From contig QCOV01000002.1 in the NCBI GenBank assembly GCA_003212795.1, positions 62,001-126,000 on the forward strand: 64,000 bases of DNA, given 5' to 3'. The position numbers and the translations under genes were made by a program. Below are positions 20,384 through 28,461 of the stretch, piece by piece; within the stretch, counting starts at the first letter, position 1, and each line of letters opens with the position of its first letter. The notes under the pieces are model-generated. The model saw only the letters and a list, made by a program, of their open reading frames with translations, was not told where the DNA came from and made no database searches. This stretch comes from OCS116 cluster bacterium AG-435-F03. Lineage in GTDB: Bacteria > Pseudomonadota > Alphaproteobacteria > MED-G09.

Positions 20384-21378
20384 AAAAAATTAAAGATATT
20401 CAGGATTTGGTTGGTGATACTCCTCTGATAAGGCTAAAAGGGCCTTCCGAAGAAACTGGTTGTGAAATTTTTGGTAAAGCTGAGTTTTTCAATCCTGGAC
20501 AATCTATTAAGGATAGAGCTGCTCTTCATATAATTAAAGATGCTGAAAGAAATGGTTTATTAAAAAAAGGCGGAACGATAGTAGAGGGAACTGCAGGCAA
20601 TACTGGTATCGGATTATCTATAATTGGTAATGCCCTTGGATATAAAACAGTAATCGTTATTCCTGAAACTCAAACGCAAGAAAAAAAAGATGCAATCCGA
20701 TTTACTGGAGCTGAATTAATTGAAGTTCCAGCTGTACCATATACAGATGAAAATAATTATATTAAATACTCAGGTAGATTAGCAAAAGACCTAGATAAAA
20801 AACTTAAAAATGGAGCATATTGGGCAAATCAATTTGATAATGTAGCAAATAAAGAAGCCCATATTAAAACAACAGGTCCAGAAATATGGAAACAAACTAA
20901 TGGAAATGTCGATGGGTTTGTTTGCGCTATTGGAACTGGAGGTACTTTATCGGGAATAAGTCAGTACCTTAAATCTAAAAATCCAGAAATTTCTATCGGT
21001 TTAGCAGATCCCCATGGTGCAAGTATGTATAATTATTTCAAAAATGGTGAACTTAAAGCAGAGGGAAGCTCCATAACTGAGGGAATAGGTCAGGGGCGGA
21101 TTACAAAAAATGTTGAAGGAAGTATTATTGATTTTCCTTATTTGATCGATGATGCTGAAGCATTAGAGATTGTATTTACATTAATAGAAAAGGAAGGACT
21201 ATTTTTAGGTTTATCATCCGGTATAAATATAGCTGGAGCAAAACGATTAGCAAAAGACTTAGGAAAAGGTAGCACAATAGTAACTATCCTATGTGATCTA
21301 GCAGATAGATACAAAGGGAAGATGTTTAATATTAAATTCTTAAAAGAGAATAATCTACCAATTCCAGAATGGTTATGA
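20380..21378 (+). CDS. cysK: Cysteine synthase A-like PLP enzyme
   Basis: DLVGDTPLIRLKGPSEETGCEIFGKAEFFNPGQSIKDRAAL, EGTAGNTGIGLSIIGNALGYKTVIVIPETQTQEK, GTGGTLSGISQYLK, GLSSGINIAGA. Confidence 0.9.
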   Translation: MKKIKDIQDLVGDTPLIRLKGPSEETGCEIFGKAEFFNPGQSIKDRAALHIIKDAERNGLLKKGGTIVEGTAGNTGIGLSIIGNALGYKTVIVIPETQTQEKKDAIRFTGAELIEVPAVPYTDENNYIKYSGRLAKDLDKKLKNGAYWANQFDNVANKEAHIKTTGPEIWKQTNGNVDGFVCAIGTGGTLSGISQYLKSKNPEISIGLADPHGASMYNYFKNGELKAEGSSITEGIGQGRITKNVEGSIIDFPYLIDDAEALEIVFTLIEKEGLFLGLSSGINIAGAKRLAKDLGKGSTIVTILCDLADRYKGKMFNIKFLKENNLPIPEWL

Positions 21379-21379
21379 A

Positions 21380-21508
21380 ATGATAGCAACTATTAGAGAT
21401 TTTTGTAGAAGATATTTTTGGCTATGGATTATTTACCAAGCTATAAAAGGATTTATTACAACATCGTTAATATGGGTTCCTTTACTATTTGTATGGTTAT
21501 CAAATTGA
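21380..21508 (+). CDS. Small putative membrane protein (42 aa; absent from ORF track)
   Basis: MIATIRDFCRRYFWLWIIYQAIKGFITTSLIWVPLLFVWLSN; fills the gap between cysK and the next gene; basic N-terminus plus hydrophobic helix. Confidence 0.5.
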   Translation: MIATIRDFCRRYFWLWIIYQAIKGFITTSLIWVPLLFVWLSN

Positions 21509-21518
21509 TGGTTGAAAA

Positions 21519-22322
21519 ATGTTAGAACAAGCAATACATTTCAAAGAAGAAAGCGATGCATTATATAATTTGCTAATAAATGCTGATAACGATTCATTCA
21601 AATTAAATACACAATTTAAATCTTGGACAATAAACGATGTACTTTATCATCTGCATGTATGGAATATTGCTGCCCTTTTATCTTTAAAAAATGAAAACGA
21701 ATTTAAAGAATTTATGCAAAATTTTATGGAAGCTATAAAATCTGGAAATTCTGCAAGAGAATATGAGAAAATATTATCAAATAATGCTGAGGGATTAGAT
21801 CTTCTCTATTTATGGAAAGAAAAATATGAGAAAGTTTCCGATGAGTTTGCTGAATCTGATCCTAAAAAAAGAGTAAAATGGGCTGGTCCAGATATGAGTG
21901 TAAGATCCAGTATAACGGCAAGACATATGGAAACATGGGCTCATGGTCAAGAAATTTTCGATCAACTAGGTTTTGAGAGAATTGATACGGATAGAATAAA
22001 AAATATAGTAGTCATCGGCGTTAATACTTTTGGATGGACCTTTATTAATAGAAATTTAGCAGTACCTGAAAAAATGCCAAAATTATCTTTATTATCACCT
22101 TCAAACAAATTATGGGAATGGAATGAAGATAATGAGGAAAATTTAATATCGGGATCTGCTACTGAATTTGGTCAAGTAGTTACACAAGTGAGACATATTG
22201 ATGATACATCATTAGAGGTTTCAGGAAAAATAGCTAATGAATGGATGTCCATTGCACAATGCTTTGCGGGACCACCTGAAAATCCTCCAGATAAGGGAAC
22301 AAGGTTTACTAGGAAAATTTAA
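21519..22322 (+). CDS. TIGR03084-like, maleylpyruvate isomerase/DinB-type metal-binding domain protein
   Basis: TQFKSWTINDVLYHLHVWN, VKWAGPDMSVRSSITARHMETWAHGQEIFDQLG (H...HxxE/H metal-binding pattern). Confidence 0.75.
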   Translation: MLEQAIHFKEESDALYNLLINADNDSFKLNTQFKSWTINDVLYHLHVWNIAALLSLKNENEFKEFMQNFMEAIKSGNSAREYEKILSNNAEGLDLLYLWKEKYEKVSDEFAESDPKKRVKWAGPDMSVRSSITARHMETWAHGQEIFDQLGFERIDTDRIKNIVVIGVNTFGWTFINRNLAVPEKMPKLSLLSPSNKLWEWNEDNEENLISGSATEFGQVVTQVRHIDDTSLEVSGKIANEWMSIAQCFAGPPENPPDKGTRFTRKI

Positions 22323-22808
22323 ATGGAAAAATTATTAAGTATTGCCAAAGAAGTATCAATAGCACTGATTAAAAGAGAAGAAACAATATCTGTGATTGAG
22401 TCGTCCTCAGGAGGCTTAATTTCAAGCTCTTTATTGGCACAACCTGGGGCTTCCGCCTATTACATAGGTGGACAAGTTGTTTATACTGCAAAATCAATAA
22501 GAGGCGTTACCGGTTTAAGGTTAAGAGATCTTAAAGAAAAAAATATAAGATCCAGTAGTGAGCCTTTTGCATTGTTGCTTGGGGAAAAAGGAGTTGAAAT
22601 GTATTCAACGGATTGGTGCATTACTGAAACTGGGGCAGCAGGACCAAGTGGAAATGGATATGGTGATCCTGCAGGATATTCATGTTTTGCTATATCTGGA
22701 AAAAAAAATATTTCATCACATATTAATACTAATTCAGATAATAGGTTTGAAAATATGGTTAATTTTTCATCCGCAGCTTTAGAACTTTTTCTATCTAATC
22801 TTAATTAA
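22323..22808 (+). CDS. CinA C-terminal domain protein (nicotinamide-nucleotide amidase-like)
   Basis: TISVIESSSGGLISSSLLAQPGASAYYIGGQVVYT...WCITETGAAGPSGNGYGDPAGYSCFAI. Confidence 0.85.
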   Translation: MEKLLSIAKEVSIALIKREETISVIESSSGGLISSSLLAQPGASAYYIGGQVVYTAKSIRGVTGLRLRDLKEKNIRSSSEPFALLLGEKGVEMYSTDWCITETGAAGPSGNGYGDPAGYSCFAISGKKNISSHINTNSDNRFENMVNFSSAALELFLSNLN

Positions 22809-23348
22809 TTATTTTGGCGCTCTTTTAGATAGTATTCTTTGAAGGGTTCTTCTGTGCATTTTTAAACGGCGTGCAGTTTCAGAAACATTTTTGTTACATA
22901 ATTCATAGACTCTTTGGATATGCTCCCATCTAACTCTATTAGCACTCATAGGTTCGTCGGGAGGAGGCGCTTTTTCATCCTTACTAACCAAAAGAGAAGA
23001 TATAATATCTTCAATATTTGCTGGTTTAGACAAATAATCTACTGCTCCAAGTTTAATTGCTGAAACAGCATTAGCGATATTACCAAATCCAGTAAGAATA
23101 ATAGATTTAGATTTTGGATTTAATCTATTCAACTCTGTGATGATTTCTAATCCATCACCATCATCTAATCTTAGATCAATAACACCATAATCAAATTTCT
23201 CTTTTTTAAGTATACTTAGACCTTCCTTAACAGATTGGGCTTCAAATACGATTAGTCCTCTTCTTGACATTGCTCTTGAAAGTTGATTTAGCCATACACG
23301 ATCATCATCAACAATTAGTAGTTTTTGATTTTCAAATTCATTATTCAT
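22809..23348 (-). CDS. regA: Response regulator of the ActR/RegA (PrrA) family
   Basis: Receiver LLIVDDDRVWLNQLSRAMSRRG...DLRLDDGDGL and C-terminal Fis-type HTH WEHIQRVYELCNKNVSETARRLKMHRRTLQRILSKRAPK. Confidence 0.93.
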   Translation of the reverse strand: MNNEFENQKLLIVDDDRVWLNQLSRAMSRRGLIVFEAQSVKEGLSILKKEKFDYGVIDLRLDDGDGLEIITELNRLNPKSKSIILTGFGNIANAVSAIKLGAVDYLSKPANIEDIISSLLVSKDEKAPPPDEPMSANRVRWEHIQRVYELCNKNVSETARRLKMHRRTLQRILSKRAPK

Positions 23349-23352
23349 AAAA

Positions 23353-24645
23353 TTATACCCATCCTTGCTTAGGAATTAAAATAGATACTACAGCTCCACT
23401 TTCTGGTTTATTCTTATTATATATTTCCATTTTAATACCTAATCTTTCAAATAAAGTTTTAGAAATAAAAAAGCCAAGACCTAGCCCGTCCTTGAGACCA
23501 TCATCTTTATGTCTACTAGTAACATATGGATCACCAAGTCTATGTAAAATTTCAGTAGAAAAACCATCTCCGTCATCTTCTATAAGTAATTGAATATTAT
23601 TATCAATTTTAGCAATTTTCATAAATACATTTTCTTTTGCAAATTCACCCGCATTTTCAATAATATTTGATAGGCCTAATAATAATTCAGATCGCCTTTC
23701 TATCATAAAACTTGCCAAATCCTGATTATTTGAATCAAAAATAATATTAGTTTTTATGCCTTTAACTTTTACAAGTTCACTCAATTCCTCTAGTAAGGCA
23801 TGAAGTTCAATTTTATTAACGATATCATCATCAATTGATGATTTTTCTCCAAGGGATCCAAGAATATTTTTACATCTTTGAATCTCTTTAGTAAGTGTTT
23901 TTAAATCTTCTTTTCCTTGGGCACTTAATGACTCGTTATCAAATAATTCACTTGCAATTAAATTTATCGATCCTAATGGAGTACCTAGTTGGTGAGCTGC
24001 AGCTGCGGCCAATCCATCTAAAGAAGATAAATTTTGTTCATTAGATAATAATTCTTCTGTCACCTTAAGAGCCCTAGATACCTCTCTAGATTCATTAGCC
24101 AACCTCCCAACATATAGGGATAAAAATAGAATAGTTACCAACAAGGAAAACCAAATTCCAATAGTTATTATAGGAGGGTTTGCTAAATAAGAGAGATCGC
24201 TCTGGATTAAAGGATAATTATAAAGACCAATTAGAGACACGGATACAAGTGTTAATATAATTAGTATAAATGAAGATCTAATTGGAAGATTATCAATAGA
24301 AATCGCTATTGGCACAATGAAAAGCATCACAAATGGATTTGATAACCCACCCGTGAAAAAAACTAAAAGTGCTAATTGAATTATATCACCACCTATAACA
24401 AAAGTAGTTGTTGTTTCACTCAATCTTTTATTCCAAGAGTATAAAAGAAATAAAATTAGGTTAGATAAAGCCAAAGCACCAATGGTCATATAGACTTCAA
24501 AATATGGTAATTTAAAAAGTAGAATGTTGCCTACTACTAAACAAGTTAATAGTTGCCCAATGACAGCCACAGACCTAAGAAGAATTAGAGTTTTTAGTCT
24601 GATTCCAAGCCTTAAGTTAGGAGTATATTTACTTTCTTCTACCAT
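23353..24645 (-). CDS. regB: Redox sensor histidine kinase of the ActS/RegB (PrrB) family
   Basis: Membrane N-terminus with GGLSNPF heptapeptide, H-box LAAAAAHQLGTPLGSI, IQRCKNILG cysteine, ATPase N and G boxes (NIIENAGEFAKE, EDDGDGF, GLGLGFFISKTL). Confidence 0.93.
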   Translation of the reverse strand: MVEESKYTPNLRLGIRLKTLILLRSVAVIGQLLTCLVVGNILLFKLPYFEVYMTIGALALSNLILFLLYSWNKRLSETTTTFVIGGDIIQLALLVFFTGGLSNPFVMLFIVPIAISIDNLPIRSSFILIILTLVSVSLIGLYNYPLIQSDLSYLANPPIITIGIWFSLLVTILFLSLYVGRLANESREVSRALKVTEELLSNEQNLSSLDGLAAAAAHQLGTPLGSINLIASELFDNESLSAQGKEDLKTLTKEIQRCKNILGSLGEKSSIDDDIVNKIELHALLEELSELVKVKGIKTNIIFDSNNQDLASFMIERRSELLLGLSNIIENAGEFAKENVFMKIAKIDNNIQLLIEDDGDGFSTEILHRLGDPYVTSRHKDDGLKDGLGLGFFISKTLFERLGIKMEIYNKNKPESGAVVSILIPKQGWV

Positions 24646-24655
24646 AAGTGAACTT

Positions 24656-25291
24656 TTATTTTAAAAGATTTCTTACTTCTTGAATAGCATCTTCAGGTTG
24701 TATTACTTTGATAGTCGTCATGCCTAACTCTCTTGCAGGTTTTAAATTAATGCCTAAATCATCTAAATATATACATTGATCAGGGCTTACATTTAATGCA
24801 TCGCATGACATCATATAAATTTCAGGATTAGGTTTTCTTATACCTACTATAGAAGATTCAATTACATGATCAAATATAGACATTGCCTCTTTTGTTTCAT
24901 TATCAGTATTTTCTTCTGAAGAAGGCTTAACATTATTAGTAATACAACCAAGCTTAAAATTTGATTTAAGTTCTCTAAGGAAACTCACCATATTTTCTCT
25001 AATACTGCCTTTTAAAAGTTTTATAATATCTCTTCCTTTAATATCAAAACCTTTTGTTTTTGCCTCTTTTAAAAATAAATCATCAAATTGATCGATTGTA
25101 ATGCTATTACTTTCAAACTGAGCCCAAGCGTTCATGTCGGGATTTTCAGAATTAATAGTCCTAATTATATCTTTAGGTAAGCCATTTACCTCTTCAAACT
25201 CATTAAAAGCATCAAAAGGGCTTGAGGTAATAACGCCGCCAAAATCCCATATAATTGCTTTATATTTCATACTATTATATCCTTGGCTCAA
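24656..25291 (-). CDS. HAD-superfamily hydrolase
   Basis: IIWDFGGVITSSPFDAF, LGCITNNVKPS, RKPNPEIYMMSCDALNVSPDQCIYLDDLGINLKPARELGM. Confidence 0.9.
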   Translation of the reverse strand: MSQGYNSMKYKAIIWDFGGVITSSPFDAFNEFEEVNGLPKDIIRTINSENPDMNAWAQFESNSITIDQFDDLFLKEAKTKGFDIKGRDIIKLLKGSIRENMVSFLRELKSNFKLGCITNNVKPSSEENTDNETKEAMSIFDHVIESSIVGIRKPNPEIYMMSCDALNVSPDQCIYLDDLGINLKPARELGMTTIKVIQPEDAIQEVRNLLK

Positions 25292-25330
25292 GTTTTAACA
25301 TTTAATTTATTCTAATTAATGGAGCATTAA

Positions 25331-26188
25331 ATGAAAAGTGAACCTATAAATTCTTTAAACTCAGATGTTTTATATTCTGAAATAGATAATATTGCCATAT
25401 TAACTTTAAACCGACCCGAAAAATTAAATGCTTACAATGCTAATATTTTTAATGGCCTTAAAGAAGGTATAAAGAAAATCGAAAATAGAGAAAATATTAA
25501 TGCAATAATTATAACAGGCGCTGGTAGAGGTTTTTGTGCTGGAGCGGATATGGATGGCTTAAAAAAAACCACTAAGTCAAATAATAAGATTACTCCTGAA
25601 GATGATATAGATGAAAAACTTCCAAATGAAATTATAGGTCCAAAAATTGCAGAACATTTTCAAACAAGATTCGGATTTTTGGCTACCTGTAGAAAGCCTA
25701 TTATAGCTGCAATTAATGGCCCGTGTGCTGGAATTGGTCTAGTTATGACTTTATTTTGTGATCTAAGATTTGCTGCAGAAGGCGCAAAATTTACAACTGC
25801 TTTTTCTAGAAGGGGTTTAATTGCTGAGCATGGTATTAGCTGGATATTACCAAAACTAATTGGGCATGCCCATGCTATGGATATATTATTTACAGGAAGG
25901 GTTTTCCTTGCTGAAGAAGCTTTTAAAATTGGTTTAATTAATAATTGCTTCCCTAAAGATGATTTTATGGAATCAACTCTTGAATATGTTAAAGATCTAG
26001 CAAATAAGTCGTCTCCAAGATCTATTGCTGTGATGAAATCTCAAATATATAAAGCTTTCTTCCAAAATTTAAATGATGCTGCTTCAATTGGAGATTTAGA
26101 AATGGAAAAAAGTTTCTTATCAGAAGATTTTAAAGAAGGTGTTAATCATTTTATGGAAAAAAGAGCACCAAAATTTACTGGTAAATAA
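25331..26188 (+). CDS. Enoyl-CoA hydratase/isomerase family protein
   Basis: LTLNRPEKLNAYN, ITGAGRGFCAGADM, KPIIAAINGPCAGIGLVMTLFCDLRFAAEGAKFTTAFSRRGLIAEHGISWILPKLIG. Confidence 0.92.
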   Translation: MKSEPINSLNSDVLYSEIDNIAILTLNRPEKLNAYNANIFNGLKEGIKKIENRENINAIIITGAGRGFCAGADMDGLKKTTKSNNKITPEDDIDEKLPNEIIGPKIAEHFQTRFGFLATCRKPIIAAINGPCAGIGLVMTLFCDLRFAAEGAKFTTAFSRRGLIAEHGISWILPKLIGHAHAMDILFTGRVFLAEEAFKIGLINNCFPKDDFMESTLEYVKDLANKSSPRSIAVMKSQIYKAFFQNLNDAASIGDLEMEKSFLSEDFKEGVNHFMEKRAPKFTGK

Positions 26189-26200
26189 ATCGGAAAAAAA

Positions 26201-26956
26201 ATGAAATATATTCAAGTCGTTTTTTTGTTAATTTTTTCCTGCTCCTTGCTGGCCGAAACAAGAATAGATTATTATGTAAATCTTGGAGGAATTAAAATTG
26301 CTGATGCAAACTTCATAATTAAAAGTGATAAAAAAAACTGGTCACTTAAAACTGAGGTAGAAGCAGCAGGAATTGTAGATGTGTTCGTTAAGTTCATCTC
26401 AACAACTGAAAGTGAAGGAATTATAAATAATAATAAATTAGTTCCTGAACTATATAAATTCTCATACTTAACTGGGAGAGGAAGTTCAAGAAAAGGTTCA
26501 ATAACATATAAGGATAATATTCCTATTAAATTAACTGCAGAACCAAATTACGATGATAACGAAATACCATCATTAGAATTCTTAGAAGAGTATGGTTCTA
26601 CTAGTAATGATCCTTATAGCGCGCTCTTAGTTCATGGGTCATATTCAGACCCATGTAAATTTATTGCACAGGGTTTTGATGGCTTAAGATCTTTTAAAAC
26701 AATATTTGTCAGAGAGGCAAGAGAAGAGAAAATTATGATAGGTGAGCAGGAAGTTATGACATCAAAATGTATTGGTTATTTTGATCCAATAGTCGGTTAC
26801 AAAGAAAGTGACTTTCTTGATGAAATCTCTAAACCTGGATCTGTGAGATATTGGTTTAAATATTTTGATTCGTTAGATCTATGGGCACCCGTTAAGGTAA
26901 TAATTGATACTCCTTTAGGTGGTTTTGTTCTAAAGGGAATAGCTATGAAAAATTAG
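26201..26956 (+). CDS. DUF3108 domain periplasmic protein
   Basis: Signal peptide then RIDYYVNLGGIKIADANFIIKSDKKNWSLKTEVEAAGIVDVFVKF; C-terminal VRYWFKYFDSLDLWAPVKVIIDTPLGGFVLKG. Confidence 0.72.
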   Translation: MKYIQVVFLLIFSCSLLAETRIDYYVNLGGIKIADANFIIKSDKKNWSLKTEVEAAGIVDVFVKFISTTESEGIINNNKLVPELYKFSYLTGRGSSRKGSITYKDNIPIKLTAEPNYDDNEIPSLEFLEEYGSTSNDPYSALLVHGSYSDPCKFIAQGFDGLRSFKTIFVREAREEKIMIGEQEVMTSKCIGYFDPIVGYKESDFLDEISKPGSVRYWFKYFDSLDLWAPVKVIIDTPLGGFVLKGIAMKN

Positions 26957-26962
26957 ATAAAA

Positions 26963-27892
26963 ATGGAAAAAATTCCTACAATCTCAATTAAAAATATAAA
27001 TGAAAGAAAAAATATCATCAGTAAAGATATTTTTGAAGCATGCCAGGATGTTGGCTTCTTCACAATTGTTGATCATGATCTTGATATTAATTTAATTAAA
27101 AAAGTTCTAAATTTATCCGCTGAATTCTTTAATCAATCTGAAGAAATAAAAATTAAATATCATATAAAAGGTGGGGCAGGACAAAGAGGCTATACTCCCC
27201 TAGGGATTGAAACAGCAAAAAACTCGAAAACTCCAGATCAAAAAGAATTTTGGCATCATGGTAGATCCTATTGGAGTCAAGAATACAAGAAAGATATGCC
27301 TGAAAATCTATTAATTAAAGAAGTTAAAGAAATAAATAATGAATTGATAAATCTTTTTGATAATTTTGAAGAAGTTGGAAAAAAAATACTATCCTTACTA
27401 GCTATAGCGCTAAATTTAAAAGAAAATTGGTTTGATAATAAAATTAACCAAGGTAATTCAATTTTAAGGATGATACATTATCCAGAATTAAAAAATAATT
27501 CTGCAGGATTAAGGGCTGATGCCCATGAAGATATTAATTTGATAACCTTACTAATAGGAACAGAACAAGAAGGTTTGGAAGTTCTAAATAAAGAAAAAAA
27601 ATGGATACCAATTGACGTAGGGTCAAATAAAATTGTTTGTAATGTAGGTGACATGCTTCAAAGACTTACAAATGACAATTTAAAATCAACTACACATCGA
27701 GTTTGTAATCCTACAGGCAAGAAAAAAAATCAGCCAAGATATTCCATACCCTTTTTTCTTCATCTAAACCCTGATTATATGATCGAGACATTGCCTAACT
27801 GTATCGATAAGACTTCTCCAAACAAATATCAGGATGCAATCTCAGCAAATGATTTCTTAAAAATTAGACTAGAAGAAATTAATTTAAAATAA
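26963..27892 (+). CDS. Isopenicillin N synthase family Fe(II)/2-oxoglutarate dioxygenase
   Basis: FEACQDVGFFTIVDHD, HEDINLITLL (HxD), STTHRV distal His, RYSIPFFLHLNPD. Confidence 0.88.
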   Translation: MEKIPTISIKNINERKNIISKDIFEACQDVGFFTIVDHDLDINLIKKVLNLSAEFFNQSEEIKIKYHIKGGAGQRGYTPLGIETAKNSKTPDQKEFWHHGRSYWSQEYKKDMPENLLIKEVKEINNELINLFDNFEEVGKKILSLLAIALNLKENWFDNKINQGNSILRMIHYPELKNNSAGLRADAHEDINLITLLIGTEQEGLEVLNKEKKWIPIDVGSNKIVCNVGDMLQRLTNDNLKSTTHRVCNPTGKKKNQPRYSIPFFLHLNPDYMIETLPNCIDKTSPNKYQDAISANDFLKIRLEEINLK

Positions 27893-27904
27893 TACCAAGC
27901 TTTA

Positions 27905-28327
27905 TTATATAAGTGAAAGTATCTCTTCTAGCTTTCTCTTGCTTTTACCAAATACTCTTACACTTTTTACCTGATCAAGATTTGTTAGATCATCCCCAAC
28001 AATAATCACAGCTATCATTCCCATGCTTTTGTGAGGTGTACATTGGTAAAAATAAACGCCTGATTTTTCAAATGTGTAAGTAAACTCTTGATTGATTCTG
28101 CTTTTCTTTGGTAGCTCAATAGCATCAGGGCCTATGATAAACTCAACATTATGACCTTTGTCTTTTGGTTTCCAAACAACAGTATCGCCAACCTCAACCT
28201 TAAGAACATCTTCAGAATAGACCATACTTTGGCCATCAGATCTGACATTTAACATATCAATTGAAAATGTATTCGCAAGAATAGGTGAAGTGAAAAAGAT
28301 TATAAAAATAAAAAATATTCTAAGCAT
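27905..28327 (-). CDS. Pseudoazurin/plastocyanin-like type 1 copper protein
   Basis: VEVGDTVVWKPKDKGHNVEFI and YFYQCTPHKSMGMIAVIIVGD: His, Cys, His, Met copper ligands; signal peptide. Confidence 0.9.
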   Translation of the reverse strand: MLRIFFIFIIFFTSPILANTFSIDMLNVRSDGQSMVYSEDVLKVEVGDTVVWKPKDKGHNVEFIIGPDAIELPKKSRINQEFTYTFEKSGVYFYQCTPHKSMGMIAVIIVGDDLTNLDQVKSVRVFGKSKRKLEEILSLI

Positions 28328-28415
28328 TATATTATCCTATTAAATTATTATTCAGAGCACGGAGATATATATATGTAATTAAATTACATTAATAAATGCG
28401 ACACTTTAACCAAAA

Positions 28416-28440
28416 AAACGGCGGTTAAGAACCGCCGTTT
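28416..28440 (-). terminator. Rho-independent terminator of the 28462..31074 TonB receptor gene
   Basis: AAACGGCGGTT-AAG-AACCGCCGTTT perfect 11-bp stem; poly-T on the minus strand (poly-A at 28412-28418 on plus). Confidence 0.85.
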
Positions 28441-28461
28441 AATTGTATTATTTTAATAAAA

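Noticed and set aside
22558-22782. Plus-strand ORF within the CinA-like gene
   Set aside because: Alternative frame of a gene with clear CinA motifs.
26963-27892. Possible beta-lactam/secondary-metabolite gene (isopenicillin N synthase family)
   Set aside because: The family is broad and common in marine alphaproteobacteria; no accompanying biosynthetic genes in the neighbourhood.
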